Shown piece by piece: positions 9,470 to 16,841 of a DNA stretch of 64,000 nt (positions within the stretch are counted from its first letter, which is position 1; each line of letters opens with the position of its first letter). The notes beneath the pieces are model-generated. The model made no database searches. It was not told the DNA's origin and worked only from the letters and a program-made list of their open reading frames with translations. Source of the DNA: Hasllibacter halocynthiae (GTDB taxonomy: Bacteria > Pseudomonadota > Alphaproteobacteria > Rhodobacterales > Rhodobacteraceae); NCBI RefSeq assembly GCF_003003095.1, contig NZ_PVTT01000001.1:496001-560000 (forward strand). The letters run 5' to 3'. Both the position numbers and the translations under genes were made by a program.

Positions 9470-10263
9470 CCCTTGGCCTCCTGCCATGCCCTTTCCATCC
9501 GGGCGCGATGCTCGGGCGCGGGGCGCAGGCCGTCCCTCGCCAGGGCGTCCTCGACGGCGGCGAAGCGTTCGACGACCTTCGCGTTCGTGCGGCGCAGCGC
9601 GGCCTCCGGGTCGACCCCGAGGAGGCGGGCGAGGTTGGCGGCCGTGAAGAGGAGGTCGCCCATCTCGGCCTCCGTGGCGTCCCCGTCGCGCGCGGCGCAT
9701 GCCTCGGCCAGCTCGGCGGCCTCCTCGGCGATCTTGTCCACGGCGCCATCCGCGTCGTCCCAGTCGAAGCCCACGCGGGCGAGGCGCCTGGAGAGCTTCT
9801 GCGCCCGCATCAGGGCGGGCAGGCCCAGCGCCACGCCGTCGAGCGTGCCGCCCTCGCCGCGCTCCGCGCGCTCGGCGGCCTTGGCGGCTTCCCAATCGGC
9901 GGATTGCTGGTCCGGGCTCTTGTCGCGCGAGGCGTCCCCGAAGACGTGCGGGTGGCGGGCGATCATCTTGGCCGAGATGCCGGAGACGACGTCGCCCAGC
10001 GTGAAATGCCCTGCCTCCTCGGCCATTTGCGAGTGGTAGATCACCTGGAGGAGGAGGTCGCCCAGCTCGCCGCGGAGGTCGTCCCAGGCGCGGCGCCGGA
10101 TGGCGTCGGCGACCTCGTGGGCTTCCTCGATCGTGTAGGGGGCGATGGAGTCGAAGTCCTGCTGGACGTCCCAGGGGCAGCCGGTGCCCGGGTCGCGCAG
10201 GCGGCGCATGACCTCGCGCAGGCGCGAGAGGTCGTCGGGCGTCCGGTGGATCGGGTCCGTCAC
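9466..10263 (-). CDS. mazG: nucleoside triphosphate pyrophosphohydrolase MazG
   Basis: Hydrolyses (d)NTPs to monophosphates plus pyrophosphate, a house-cleaning activity that in E. coli also moderates (p)ppGpp-linked stress. The 265-residue protein has the typical two MazG repeats. The first contains [16 protein letters not shown], the metal-binding [10 protein letters not shown] helix and [18 protein letters not shown]. The second contains [11 protein letters not shown] and [23 protein letters not shown]. Linker residues [12 protein letters not shown] are diagnostic. Its start overlaps the tpiA stop by four bases and its stop overlaps the nucleoside hydrolase start by four, forming a tightly coupled operon. 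Confidence 0.95.
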   Translation of the reverse strand: MTDPIHRTPDDLSRLREVMRRLRDPGTGCPWDVQQDFDSIAPYTIEEAHEVADAIRRRAWDDLRGELGDLLLQVIYHSQMAEEAGHFTLGDVVSGISAKMIARHPHVFGDASRDKSPDQQSADWEAAKAAERAERGEGGTLDGVALGLPALMRAQKLSRRLARVGFDWDDADGAVDKIAEEAAELAEACAARDGDATEAEMGDLLFTAANLARLLGVDPEAALRRTNAKVVERFAAVEDALARDGLRPAPEHRARMERAWQEAKG

Positions 10264-10961
10264 GAGGCGGCGAGGGCCTGCATGATCGGGGCAAAATCCC
10301 CTGGCTTCAGCGAGGCGCCGCCCACGAGGGCCCCGTGGACGTGGGGGACGGCGAAGATCTCGGCCGCGTTCGAGCCCTTCACGCTGCCGCCGTAGAGGAG
10401 GCGGGTGCCCGCCGGGACGCGGCCGGCCAGGAAGGCGTGAACCTCGGCGATCTGGTCCGGGGTCGGCACGCGGCCGGTGCCGATGGCCCAGACGGGCTCG
10501 TAGGCGACGACGAGGCCGGGGGCGCGGTCCGGCACCGATCCGGCGAGCTGCGCGCCGACCACGTCGAGGGCCCGGCCGCCCTCGCGCTGGTCCAGCGTCT
10601 CGCCCACGCAGATCACGGGGGCGAGGCCGGCGGCGACGGCGGCCTCGGCCTTGGCGCGGATGGCATCGTCGGTCTCGCCATGGTCGGCGCGACGCTCGGA
10701 ATGGCCGAGGATCACGGCCGTGGCGCCCGCGTCGGCGAGCATCGCGGCGGCGAGGTCGCCGGTGTGAGCGCCCTTCGCGGCGGCGTGGCAGTCCTGCCCG
10801 GCGAGGGCGACCCCGGCGTCCCGCGCCCGGTCGAGGAGCGTGGCGGGCAGGGCGAGAAGGACGTCGATCCCCCCCGGCGCGGCCTCGGCGACGGCGCGGA
10901 CGGCCGCGAGGTCGGCCGAGGTGCCGTTCATCTTCCAGTTGCCGGCGGCGAGCTTTCGCAT
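10260..10961 (-). CDS. tpiA: triosephosphate isomerase
   Basis: Interconverts dihydroxyacetone phosphate and glyceraldehyde 3-phosphate. At 233 residues it is somewhat shorter than the usual ~250, but all active-site elements are present: NWKMN with Lys10, the electrophilic histidine in ILGHSERR, the catalytic glutamate in [14 protein letters not shown], and the phosphate-binding [10 protein letters not shown] and GALVGGASL loops. ATG 10961 directly precedes the conserved [10 protein letters not shown]. It is coupled by a four-base overlap to mazG downstream and lies 4 bases after the small TfoX-like gene upstream. Confidence 0.96.
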   Translation of the reverse strand: MRKLAAGNWKMNGTSADLAAVRAVAEAAPGGIDVLLALPATLLDRARDAGVALAGQDCHAAAKGAHTGDLAAAMLADAGATAVILGHSERRADHGETDDAIRAKAEAAVAAGLAPVICVGETLDQREGGRALDVVGAQLAGSVPDRAPGLVVAYEPVWAIGTGRVPTPDQIAEVHAFLAGRVPAGTRLLYGGSVKGSNAAEIFAVPHVHGALVGGASLKPGDFAPIMQALAAS

Positions 10962-10965
10962 GGGA

Positions 10966-11307
10966 TCACTCCAGTTCCGAGAGGGCCTGCCGCGCCCAGT
11001 CGCAGGCCGCTTCCGCGTCGTCAACGGCGGCGGGCGGCAGGGTGAGCCAGGGCAGCGCGGGGTCCGGCCAGCGCCGCGCGCCCGCGGCCTCGAGCCGGGC
11101 GGCGAGGGGGCCGGGCGCGCGCAGCCAGAGCGTGCCGGTCCGGTCCAGGCGGGCGAAGAGGATGCGGCGGCCAAGAGCCGGGCGGCGGTAGAGGAGGACG
11201 GTGCCCTCCAGCGTCGCGGACCCCGCGCGGAGCCGGCCCAGAGGGGCGAGGAGGCGCAGGGCGGCGGCGACGTGATCGGGATGAACCTCGCCCCGCAATA
11301 CGTTCAT
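10966..11307 (-). CDS. divergent TfoX N-terminal-like small protein
   Basis: Small protein of 113 residues that I do not recognise as a named family. Its C terminus ([23 protein letters not shown]) lines up with that of the neighbouring TfoX-like protein ([23 protein letters not shown]), as do the spacing of the helix around residue 20 and the segment GPLAARLEA versus GPFAERLAA. The MMGG motif of the neighbour is missing here. I infer an old tandem duplicate that has diverged strongly. Its start overlaps the TfoX-like gene by four bases and its stop lies four bases before tpiA, so it sits within the same transcript. Confidence 0.6.
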   Translation of the reverse strand: MNVLRGEVHPDHVAAALRLLAPLGRLRAGSATLEGTVLLYRRPALGRRILFARLDRTGTLWLRAPGPLAARLEAAGARRWPDPALPWLTLPPAAVDDAEAACDWARQALSELE

Positions 11308-11630
11308 CCGAGGCGGGAAAGCGCTTCTCCCGCGAGGGCGGACGCGGCGTCGGGATCGTCCGCGGCGTCCGGCGGCAGGGACCAGTAGCCCATCGTGGCG
11401 ACCGAGCCGTCCTTGCGGACAATGGAGAACCGCCCGGACCCCCGGGCGGCGAGGCGTTCGGCGAAGGGACCGTCCGCCTTCGGGCGCGTCACGCCGTCCC
11501 TGCCGATCATCGCGAAGATCGTGCCGGAGCGGCAGAAGGAGGCCCCGCCCATCATGCGGCGGTGGGTGAGCGGGCCGAGATCGGCGAAGAGGTCGTGGAC
11601 CGCCTCGATCTGCTCGGCGGAGACGGCCAC
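11304..11630 (-). CDS. TfoX/Sxy N-terminal domain family protein
   Basis: Protein of 108 residues resembling the stand-alone TfoX N-terminal domain: an amphipathic first helix, then RRMMGGASFCRSGTIFAMI, a strand reading FSIVRKDG and the C-terminal WSLPPDA segment. Stand-alone TfoX_N proteins are common in alphaproteobacteria with no proven function; competence regulation is known only for gamma-proteobacterial full-length TfoX. No ATG is available, and GTG at 11630 shares its G with the TAG stop of the upstream iscA-like gene (TAGTG), which supports this start. It overlaps the next small gene by four bases. Confidence 0.75.
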   Translation of the reverse strand: MAVSAEQIEAVHDLFADLGPLTHRRMMGGASFCRSGTIFAMIGRDGVTRPKADGPFAERLAARGSGRFSIVRKDGSVATMGYWSLPPDAADDPDAASALAGEALSRLG

Positions 11631-12028
11631 TAGAGCGTGGGGGGCGCGCCGGGGGCGGCCGTCAGGGCCTCGTCGAACTTGATCGACTCGCCGCAGCCGC
11701 AGGCCTCGGTCACGTTGGGGTTGCGGAAGACGAAGCCCGACTCGAGCAGCTTCGTCTCGTGGTCGATCACCGTGCCGAAGAGGAACATCTGCGCCATGGG
11801 GGCGATGACGACGCGGGCCTCCGTGCCGTCGGGGGCGCGGGTGGCGACGACCTCGTCGTGCGGCTCGGCCGCATCGACGTAGTCCATCGTGTACTCCATC
11901 CCCGCGCAGCCGCCCTTCTTCACGCCGAGCTTGAGGCCGAACTTGCCGTCCCGGCCGGCGAGGCGCGCGATATGGGCCGCGGCGGCGGGCGTGATCTCGA
12001 CGGGGGACTTTCCGGGGATGCCGAACAT
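11630..12028 (-). CDS. A-type iron-sulfur carrier (IscA/ErpA/HesB family)
   Basis: A-type Fe-S assembly carrier that receives and delivers clusters or iron. The 132-residue protein has the three invariant cysteines: Cys41 in KKGGCAGMEY and the C-terminal pair Cys110 and Cys112 in ACGCGES. The N-terminal EITPAAAAHIARL and the central GFVFRNPN are also canonical. IscA, SufA and ErpA cannot be separated with certainty by eye. It begins the operon leading into the TfoX-like genes, tpiA, mazG and the nucleoside hydrolase. A sufT homologue lies 1.6 kb away on the same strand. Confidence 0.92.
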   Translation of the reverse strand: MFGIPGKSPVEITPAAAAHIARLAGRDGKFGLKLGVKKGGCAGMEYTMDYVDAAEPHDEVVATRAPDGTEARVVIAPMAQMFLFGTVIDHETKLLESGFVFRNPNVTEACGCGESIKFDEALTAAPGAPPTL

Positions 12029-12330
12029 GGGTGCGCCTCCTCGCCCGAGAGGTAGTCGCGCGGGCGGCGTGGATCAAGCGGCGCCCCCCCGGGAAAGGGG
12101 CGGGAGAGGAGCGCGGGAGGGGCGCGCGGTGCGTTAACGCCCCCGAAAGGCGTGCAGGGCAGGATGGGGGCATGAGGCGGCGAATCCCATCCGCGCGAAA
12201 GCGAACCGGCCCCATCGCGGGCGCGGCGTTCCCGGTCCGGCGCCGGATGCCGGGCGGGGTGCGCCCGCCGCACGCGTGGCTGCGGGGGATCCGGCCGCGG
12301 AGGATCCGGACGGGGGCGGGCGGCCCCTCC
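12029..12330. other. 302-bp intergenic region without recognisable gene
   Basis: The region lies between the end of the LysR gene and the start of the iscA-like gene, both on the minus strand, so it should hold the iscA promoter. It contains a GTTAAC palindrome (near 12131) and two nearby ggatccgg copies around 12287 and 12302. I see no coding region with gene-like codon use and no convincing promoter match. Confidence 0.5.
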
Positions 12331-13164
12331 TCAGGTGGCGCCGCCCCGCGCCGAGAGCCATGCGCCGAGCGCGTCGAGGGCGGCGCGGATCGGGGGATCG
12401 TGGCGCGCCTCGTGGTGCGAGACGAGCCATTCCTCGGACCGCAGCTCCGGGATCGGATCGCCGAGGCGCAGGAGGGCGGAGGCATCCCCCACGCCCGTCG
12501 GCAGCACGACGCGCCCCAGCCCCGCCTCCGCGAGCGACAGGGCGAGGCGGGGGTCGTTTGCTGCCGTCGTCACCGCGTCCCCGTGCCGGGCGGCGACCCA
12601 GGCGGCCGATGGCGTGCGCGCGGCGTCGTCGCCGGCGCCGATCCAGCCATGCACCCCGGGGTCCGCGCCGTAGACGGCGAACTCGGTCGTGCCGGTCCGC
12701 CGCCCGGCGAGCCAGGGCTGCGCGGGGCGGCGGTTGCGCAGGCCGACGTCCACCTCGCGCCGGGCGACGTCCATGTCGAGGTCGCAATGCACGAACTCGG
12801 GGATCCAGGGGGCGTCCGGCGACCACCATTCGCCCACGTGCCGCGCGAGCGAGAGGGCCGACCACGTCCCCGCGGTGACGCGAACCCGGGGCCGCGCCGC
12901 CGCGCCGGCCCATGCCGCGACGGAGGCGGCGGCCGCCTCCATCCGCCCGGCCCGCGCGAGGAGGGCGCGGCCGTCCGCGGTGGTGGCGTAGCCCTGCGGC
13001 CCGTGGAGGAAGAGGCGCCGGCCCAGCCGCGCCTCGAGCGCCTTCATCCGCCGGGAGAGGGTGGGCACGGATGCGCCCGTCTCCTTCGCGGCGGGGGCGA
13101 GGGCGCCGTGCCGGGCGACGGCGGCGAAGAGGGCGATGTCGTTCCAGTCCACGCGGGCCGGCAT
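12331..13164 (-). CDS. LysR-type transcriptional regulator
   Basis: DNA-binding regulator of 277 residues. The N-terminal winged helix-turn-helix runs from about 6 to 65 (DWNDIALFAAVARHGALAPA, then VPTLSRRMKALEARLGRRLF). The remainder is a periplasmic-binding-protein-like effector domain. It is close to the common alphaproteobacterial subgroup beginning with a DWND motif. The effector and targets are unknown. The gene is divergent from a small predicted gene at 13281, with about 116 bases between starts, the usual position for a LysR-controlled promoter. Confidence 0.88.
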   Translation of the reverse strand: MPARVDWNDIALFAAVARHGALAPAAKETGASVPTLSRRMKALEARLGRRLFLHGPQGYATTADGRALLARAGRMEAAAASVAAWAGAAARPRVRVTAGTWSALSLARHVGEWWSPDAPWIPEFVHCDLDMDVARREVDVGLRNRRPAQPWLAGRRTGTTEFAVYGADPGVHGWIGAGDDAARTPSAAWVAARHGDAVTTAANDPRLALSLAEAGLGRVVLPTGVGDASALLRLGDPIPELRSEEWLVSHHEARHDPPIRAALDALGAWLSARGGAT

Positions 13165-13280
13165 AGCGCGGCAGGGGCCCGGGCGCGACTTTCACGGACG
13201 GAACCGCCGTCTCGGACATGGGGGCTGACGGGCGGCGCGGCGGGCGGTCAGGCCGGGGGCATCCCGAGAGGAGACGCGCC

Positions 13281-13637
13281 ATGGCACGACACGACTGCGG
13301 ACACGACTGCGGAAACCCGCTGGAGACCCTCTACACCATCCCCGAGCGCGCGCCCCGAACGGAGGCCGAGCGCCGCGCCCGGGCCGAGATCGCCCTGCGG
13401 CGGGCCGAGCGCCGGAAGGCCCGGTGGTGGCGCCGCGCCCTCGCCGCCCTGCGGCGCGCCCAGGGGGAGCGGGCGAGCGCCCGGATCGGACAGGGCGCGC
13501 CGCATTCGTGCAGGCGAGGGGCCGCGAGGATCGGGGAAGGCGCCGCGCCGCGTGGCGGCGGGCGTGGCGAACGGGTCGGCCCGGATGCCGGCCGGCGGTC
13601 CGGGGAGGGGTGCCGGGGCGCGCGAGGGGCTACATGA
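13281..13637 (+). CDS. small Arg/Ala-rich hypothetical protein
   Basis: Possible gene for a 118-residue protein of unknown function. A good ribosome-binding site (gagaggaga) lies seven bases before ATG 13281. The first ~65 codons show the strong G/C third-position preference of real genes here and encode a His/Cys-containing N terminus (MARHDCGHDCGNPLETLY) followed by a charged helix (RTEAERRARAEIALRRAERR). The last third is low-complexity and less gene-like, and overlaps the end of the convergent sufT gene by 8 bases, so the true C terminus may be an accident of missing stops. Divergent from the LysR regulator. Confidence 0.45.
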   Translation: MARHDCGHDCGNPLETLYTIPERAPRTEAERRARAEIALRRAERRKARWWRRALAALRRAQGERASARIGQGAPHSCRRGAARIGEGAAPRGGGRGERVGPDAGRRSGEGCRGARGAT

Positions 13638-14010
13638 ACCCCAGCTCGAGCCGGGCCTCGTCGGACATCATGTCCATGCCCCAGGGCGGCTCCCAGGTCA
13701 GCTCGACGTCGACCTGGCGGACGCCCGGCAGGGGCTCGATCGCCTCGGCGACCCAGCCGGGCATCTCGCCCGCGACGGGGCAGCCGGGCGCGGTCAGGGT
13801 CATGATGACCTTCACCGCGTTCTCGTCGTCGATGAGGATCGTGTAGACGAGGCCGAGGTCGAAGATGTTGACCGGGATCTCGGGGTCGTAGACCGAGCGG
13901 CACGCCTCGACCACCTGCTCGTGCAGGGGGTGGTCGGTGGAGGAGGGCCGGATCAGCGGCGCGCCCTCCATCGGGGCGCCCTCGGCGGCGTCGGCTTGGT
14001 CCTCGGGCAT
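13630..14010 (-). CDS. sufT: SUF-system Fe-S assembly protein SufT (MIP18/DUF59 family)
   Basis: Protein of 126 residues of the MIP18/DUF59 family, involved in late Fe-S protein maturation. Recognisable features are VYDPEIPVNIFDLGLVY, the reactive-cysteine loop LTAPGCPVAGEMP, and the C-terminal VDVELTWEPPWGMDMMSDEARLELG characteristic of the SufT branch. The N-terminal ~25 residues are acidic and probably disordered. It is transcribed after the two-gene secreted-protein group, separated by about 78 bases. Main suf genes are not in this window. Confidence 0.9.
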   Translation of the reverse strand: MPEDQADAAEGAPMEGAPLIRPSSTDHPLHEQVVEACRSVYDPEIPVNIFDLGLVYTILIDDENAVKVIMTLTAPGCPVAGEMPGWVAEAIEPLPGVRQVDVELTWEPPWGMDMMSDEARLELGFM

Positions 14011-14088
14011 GGTGCACCTCCCGCAAATCCTGATGGGGGACGTAAGGATTGCCGCGCCCGGGGTCCAGCCCCGGCGGCGGGACGCGGG

Positions 14089-14523
14089 TCACGAGGTGTG
14101 GGCCGCGCCCCTGCAGAGGGCGGCGGCGGAGGGGCTGGCGCGAAGGGCGAGGCCGGCGCCCGGCGGGTCGGTCCGGACCGCGCGGAACCCCGCCGCGTCC
14201 CTGGAGGGCCGCCAGCACTGGTCGTCGATCGGGCCCTTCAGGGCGACGTAGCAGAAGCCGTCGTCCCCGGGCGCGGGCGCCAGGATCCGCAAGGTGGCGC
14301 AGGACCCGTCCGGAAGCTCGACCGTGGAGGTGCGGGCGTCCGCGGCGAAGCGCTGGCGCACCACGAGGGCGCCGCGGTCGTCCCGCCAGTCGAACGTCCG
14401 TCCCGCCACGGCGGCGAGGTAGCGGGCCGGGTCCATCGGTTCGGCGGCCGCGGGATGCGCCCCGCCCGCGAGCGCGAGGACCAGCGGCGCGAGCAGCCGC
14501 CCGGACGCGGCGCCGGCGGTCAC
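14089..14523 (-). CDS. secreted small protein, member 5 of a local paralogous family
   Basis: Predicted 144-residue exported protein of unknown function. A signal peptide (RLLAPLVLALAGGAHPAAAEP) is followed by MDPARYLAAVAGRTFDW, a DGSC motif, a GFCYVAL segment and QCWRP. These match in order the DGTC, CFxY and CWWP motifs of the four neighbouring paralogues, but this is the most divergent copy. GTG 14523 was chosen because it gives a four-base GTGA overlap with the previous gene and starts directly before the signal peptide; GTG 14544 is the alternative. No catalytic motif is visible; the conserved cysteines suggest disulfides in the periplasm. Confidence 0.7.
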   Translation of the reverse strand: MTAGAASGRLLAPLVLALAGGAHPAAAEPMDPARYLAAVAGRTFDWRDDRGALVVRQRFAADARTSTVELPDGSCATLRILAPAPGDDGFCYVALKGPIDDQCWRPSRDAAGFRAVRTDPPGAGLALRASPSAAALCRGAAHTS

Positions 14524-14921
14524 ACGGAGGGCGCCGTGCTGCACTGCAGGGGCTGGTCGCCGAGGAGCGCCACGATGCCCACCGTGCCGTCCGCCGCGCC
14601 GACGAGCGCGAGGTCGCCGTCGCGGATCACCGTACGCCAGCAGGAGGGGGCGCCCTCGATCGTCTCGTAGGCGAAGCAGAGCTGGCCTTCCTTCACGAAG
14701 ACTTCGCCCTCGTGGCAGGTGCCGTCGTACCAGATGTAGCGCACCCGGCCCTGGCCGAGGAACCGCTCGAAGTCGACGCGCCCGGGGTTCTCGGGGTCGT
14801 CGTAGCGGACGGTCTGGCCCTCGACCGCGGCGAGGAAGTCGGCGGGATCGACGGGCTCGTCGGCCTGCTGGGCGGCGGCGGGCAGGGCGAGGCCCGCCAG
14901 GAGGATGGTCGTGCGAAGCAT
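14520..14921 (-). CDS. secreted small protein, member 4 of a local paralogous family
   Basis: Predicted 133-residue exported protein. The signal peptide MLRTTILLAGLALPAAAQQ ends at a typical AQQ cleavage region. The mature part has DPADFLAAVEGQTVRY, DGTC, GQLCFAYE and CWRTV, plus a C-terminal cysteine (LQCSTAPSV). The same motif order occurs in the other four paralogues at 14089-16777. Function is unknown. ATG 14921 was preferred to an ATG 11 codons upstream because it starts the signal peptide. It is coupled by GTGA overlap to the next gene. The upstream neighbour on this strand is the repeat array at 15001-15420. Confidence 0.75.
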   Translation of the reverse strand: MLRTTILLAGLALPAAAQQADEPVDPADFLAAVEGQTVRYDDPENPGRVDFERFLGQGRVRYIWYDGTCHEGEVFVKEGQLCFAYETIEGAPSCWRTVIRDGDLALVGAADGTVGIVALLGDQPLQCSTAPSV

Positions 14922-15000
14922 GTCGGGGTCCCCGTGCGTGGCGGCGGTCGGCATGCCTCTAGCATCCCGCCGCCGCGCGCGGAACGGGGCGTCCGGCCGC

Positions 15001-15420
15001 CGCGGGGGGGCGTGGAACGGCGGCGCCGGGGCCGGGCCCCGTGGGGCCGGCCGTGGGGCGGGCTGGGTGAGGGGTGCACGCGTTCGGGCGAAGCGCGTCC
15101 CATGCAGGGTCGTGGGCGCGGGGCCGCGCCGGCGCGGGCATCGCGACCCGTTACGCTGGCATCGCGGCCCGTTCCGAGGTCGATGGGACGTGGCGCGTCC
15201 GGCCGAGCCGGAGCGCGTCCCGTGAGCCGGTGGCGGAGCATGGGGCGGGGGCCGCGGCCGGGTCAGGGAGCGGCGGGAAATCGGGCGTCGGCGCGTTCGG
15301 CCGAGCCGGAGCGCCTCTCAGGTGGCGGTCGTGGGGCCGGGGCCTTGGCCGGGTCATGGGGGCAGCTGGGCGTGGGGCGGCGGCGCGTTCCGCCGGGCGA
15401 AGCGTGCCTCCGGCGCCTGC
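15001..15420. repeat. degenerate ~100-bp tandem repeat array with palindromic cores
   Basis: Four degenerate units of roughly 92-114 bp. Each contains a run like gtggggccgg, often ggccgggtca, and ends in a core close to gcgcgttcggccgagccgga that can fold as a hairpin. Cores begin at about 15078, 15192, 15290 and 15382; the second and third are nearly identical. A shorter direct repeat (gcatcgcg-cccgtt) sits near 15148 and 15169. The array fills the 661-base gap between the two groups of secreted-protein genes (14922-15582), where I see no convincing gene. Confidence 0.6.
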
Positions 15421-15512
15421 GGAGTAGGCCCTCGCCAAGCCGTGCCGGGCGGTGCCGGGCGTGGGTCGGCGGTGCGGCCTGGTGCGGCCTGCCGGGGTGA
15501 CGCCCGTCTCGC

Positions 15513-15567
15513 GCGGCCGGTCTGCCGCGCCCGGCGGGTGATGCGCCGGTCGCGGCAGACCGGCCGC
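15513..15567 (-). terminator. perfect 17-bp inverted repeat, candidate terminator
   Basis: Arms at 15513-15529 and 15551-15567 are exact inverted copies (core ggccggtctgccgcg) around a 21-base loop. It lies 15 bases beyond the stop of the secreted-protein gene ending at 15583. The position fits a transcription terminator or 3' stabilising hairpin for the three-gene group, but there is no clear U tract, so classical intrinsic termination is unproven. Confidence 0.5.
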
Positions 15568-15582
15568 CGCCGGGCGGGCGGA

Positions 15583-15981
15583 TCACACGGAGGGGCGGCC
15601 CTCGCACTGGACGGTGGCATCGACGGGGGTGGCCCGCTGGACGTCGGCCGCGCCGGGGCGGGCGAGGCGGACGTGAAGGTCGCCCTCCGCCTCGAAGGGC
15701 CACCAGCACCACCGTTCGTCCCCGTACTCGTCCGGGTAGCGAAAGCAGATGGTCGGCCCCTCGACGGTGACGAAGCCCACGACGCAGGTGCCGTCTGCCT
15801 CGGCCCAGACGGTGCGGGTGCGGGATAGGAACTCCTCCGTGCCGACGGGGGCGCCGGAGAAGGTGTCCGTGAAGCGGATGGTCCGCCCCTCGACGCGGTC
15901 GAGGAACTCGTCCGGGGTGAGCGACTGCTGCGCCGCGGCGGGCAGGGCGGCGAGAAGGGCGAGGAGGAGGGCGCGCCTCAT
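15583..15981 (-). CDS. secreted small protein, member 3 of a local paralogous family
   Basis: Predicted 132-residue exported protein. The signal peptide MRRALLLALLAALPAAAQQ is followed by SLTPDEFLDRVEGRTIRF, GTEEFLSRTRTVWAEADGTC, EGPTICFRYPD, WCWWPF and a C-terminal QCEGRPSV. Cysteines in DGTC, CF-Y, CWWP and CEG are shared with members 1 and 2. No known enzyme motif is visible; a periplasmic disulfide-stabilised domain is inferred. It shares a 60-base identical stretch with member 2 over the signal peptide. ATG 15981 overlaps the previous stop by four bases (ATGA). Confidence 0.78.
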   Translation of the reverse strand: MRRALLLALLAALPAAAQQSLTPDEFLDRVEGRTIRFTDTFSGAPVGTEEFLSRTRTVWAEADGTCVVGFVTVEGPTICFRYPDEYGDERWCWWPFEAEGDLHVRLARPGAADVQRATPVDATVQCEGRPSV

Positions 15982-16382
15982 GCCGTGGGCCGCCCCTCGC
16001 AGGCGACGGGAACGTCCGAGGGCGTCACCTCCTGCACATGGGACGGGTCGTCCACGGAACGAACGAAGAGCGCGCCTCCGTCCTCGAACGGCCACCAGCA
16101 GTGCCGGGTCTGGCCGGGGGCGAGGTCCGGGTAGTCGAAGCAGAGCTGCGGGCCCTCGACGGAGAGGAAGCCGACCGCGCAGGTCCCGTCGTGATGGGCG
16201 TAGATGGACCGCTCGCGGGAGAGGAACTCCTCCGCGCCGATGAAGTCGCCATCGCCGGGATAGGCGAAGATGGCGCTGCCGGGGGCGAGGCGGTCGAGGA
16301 ACTCGTCCGGGGTGAGCGACTGCTGCGCCGCGGCGGGCAGGGCGGCGAGGAGGACGAGGAGGAGGGCGGGCGCGCGGGTCAC
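15978..16382 (-). CDS. secreted small protein, member 2 of a local paralogous family
   Basis: Predicted 134-residue exported protein. Residues after the signal peptide (ALLLVLLAALPAAAQQ) read SLTPDEFLDRLAPGSAIFAY, GAEEFLSRERSIYAHHDGTC, VEGPQLCFDYPD, HCWWPFEDGG and CEGRPTA. It is closest to member 3. There is no in-frame ATG before the signal peptide; GTG 16382 is chosen because it makes a four-base GTGA overlap with the upstream stop. It is the middle gene of a translationally coupled trio. Function is unknown; the length and motif order match its neighbours. Confidence 0.77.
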   Translation of the reverse strand: MTRAPALLLVLLAALPAAAQQSLTPDEFLDRLAPGSAIFAYPGDGDFIGAEEFLSRERSIYAHHDGTCAVGFLSVEGPQLCFDYPDLAPGQTRHCWWPFEDGGALFVRSVDDPSHVQEVTPSDVPVACEGRPTA

Positions 16383-16777
16383 GATATCGGCTCGCCCTCG
16401 CAGCCGACCATGTCGTCGGAGATGCGGGCGATCCGCTGGACCTCGAGGGTGGAGGTGGAGCGGACCTTCAGCGTGCCGTCCTGGCGGAAGGGCCACCAGC
16501 AGTGGAGGCGGCCGGCGTCGTCCTCGTACTCGAAGCAGAGCTCGGGGCCCTGGGCGAAGACGCGGCCGTAGGAGCAGGACCCGTCGGCGCGCGCCCAGAC
16601 CGTGCGTTCCCGCGAGAGGAAGCGTTCGGTGCCGACGAGGGCGCCGGTGTCGTCGCCCACGAAGGTCATCGTGCGCCCCTCGGCCGCATCGAGGAACTCG
16701 GACGGCGAGGCGATCTGCTGGGCGGAGGCGTGCGCCGCGGCGAGAAGGGCGGCGACGAGAAGGAGGGCACGGGTCAT
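16379..16777 (-). CDS. secreted small protein, member 1 of a local paralogous family
   Basis: First gene of the coupled trio, 132 residues. The signal peptide MTRALLLVAALLAAAHASAQQ precedes SPSEFLDAAEGRTMTF, GTERFLSRERTVWARADGSC, GPELCFEYEDD, HCWWPFRQDG and CEGEPIS. It differs from members 2 and 3 by DGSC in place of DGTC. The pattern of six cysteines suggests three disulfides in the periplasm. I recognise no characterised family; the motif order recalls uncharacterised short secreted proteins of Rhodobacteraceae. The zincin gene upstream is 64 bases away on the same strand, so they may share a transcript. Confidence 0.78.
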   Translation of the reverse strand: MTRALLLVAALLAAAHASAQQIASPSEFLDAAEGRTMTFVGDDTGALVGTERFLSRERTVWARADGSCSYGRVFAQGPELCFEYEDDAGRLHCWWPFRQDGTLKVRSTSTLEVQRIARISDDMVGCEGEPIS

Positions 16778-16841
16778 GGGGGGATGATCGCGGCGGCGCC
16801 CGCCGGGATCAAGGCGGGTTCTCGATGCCCCTCGAGGCGGC

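Noticed and set aside
15001-15420. Repeat array as a CRISPR array
   Set aside because: Units are ~100 bp, degenerate, without short identical repeats separated by unique spacers, and no cas genes are present.
15074-15620. Several 100-170-residue open frames in the gap between the secreted-protein groups
   Set aside because: They lie in the repeat array, have Arg/Gly/Ala repeats without motifs or ribosome sites, and occur in all frames.
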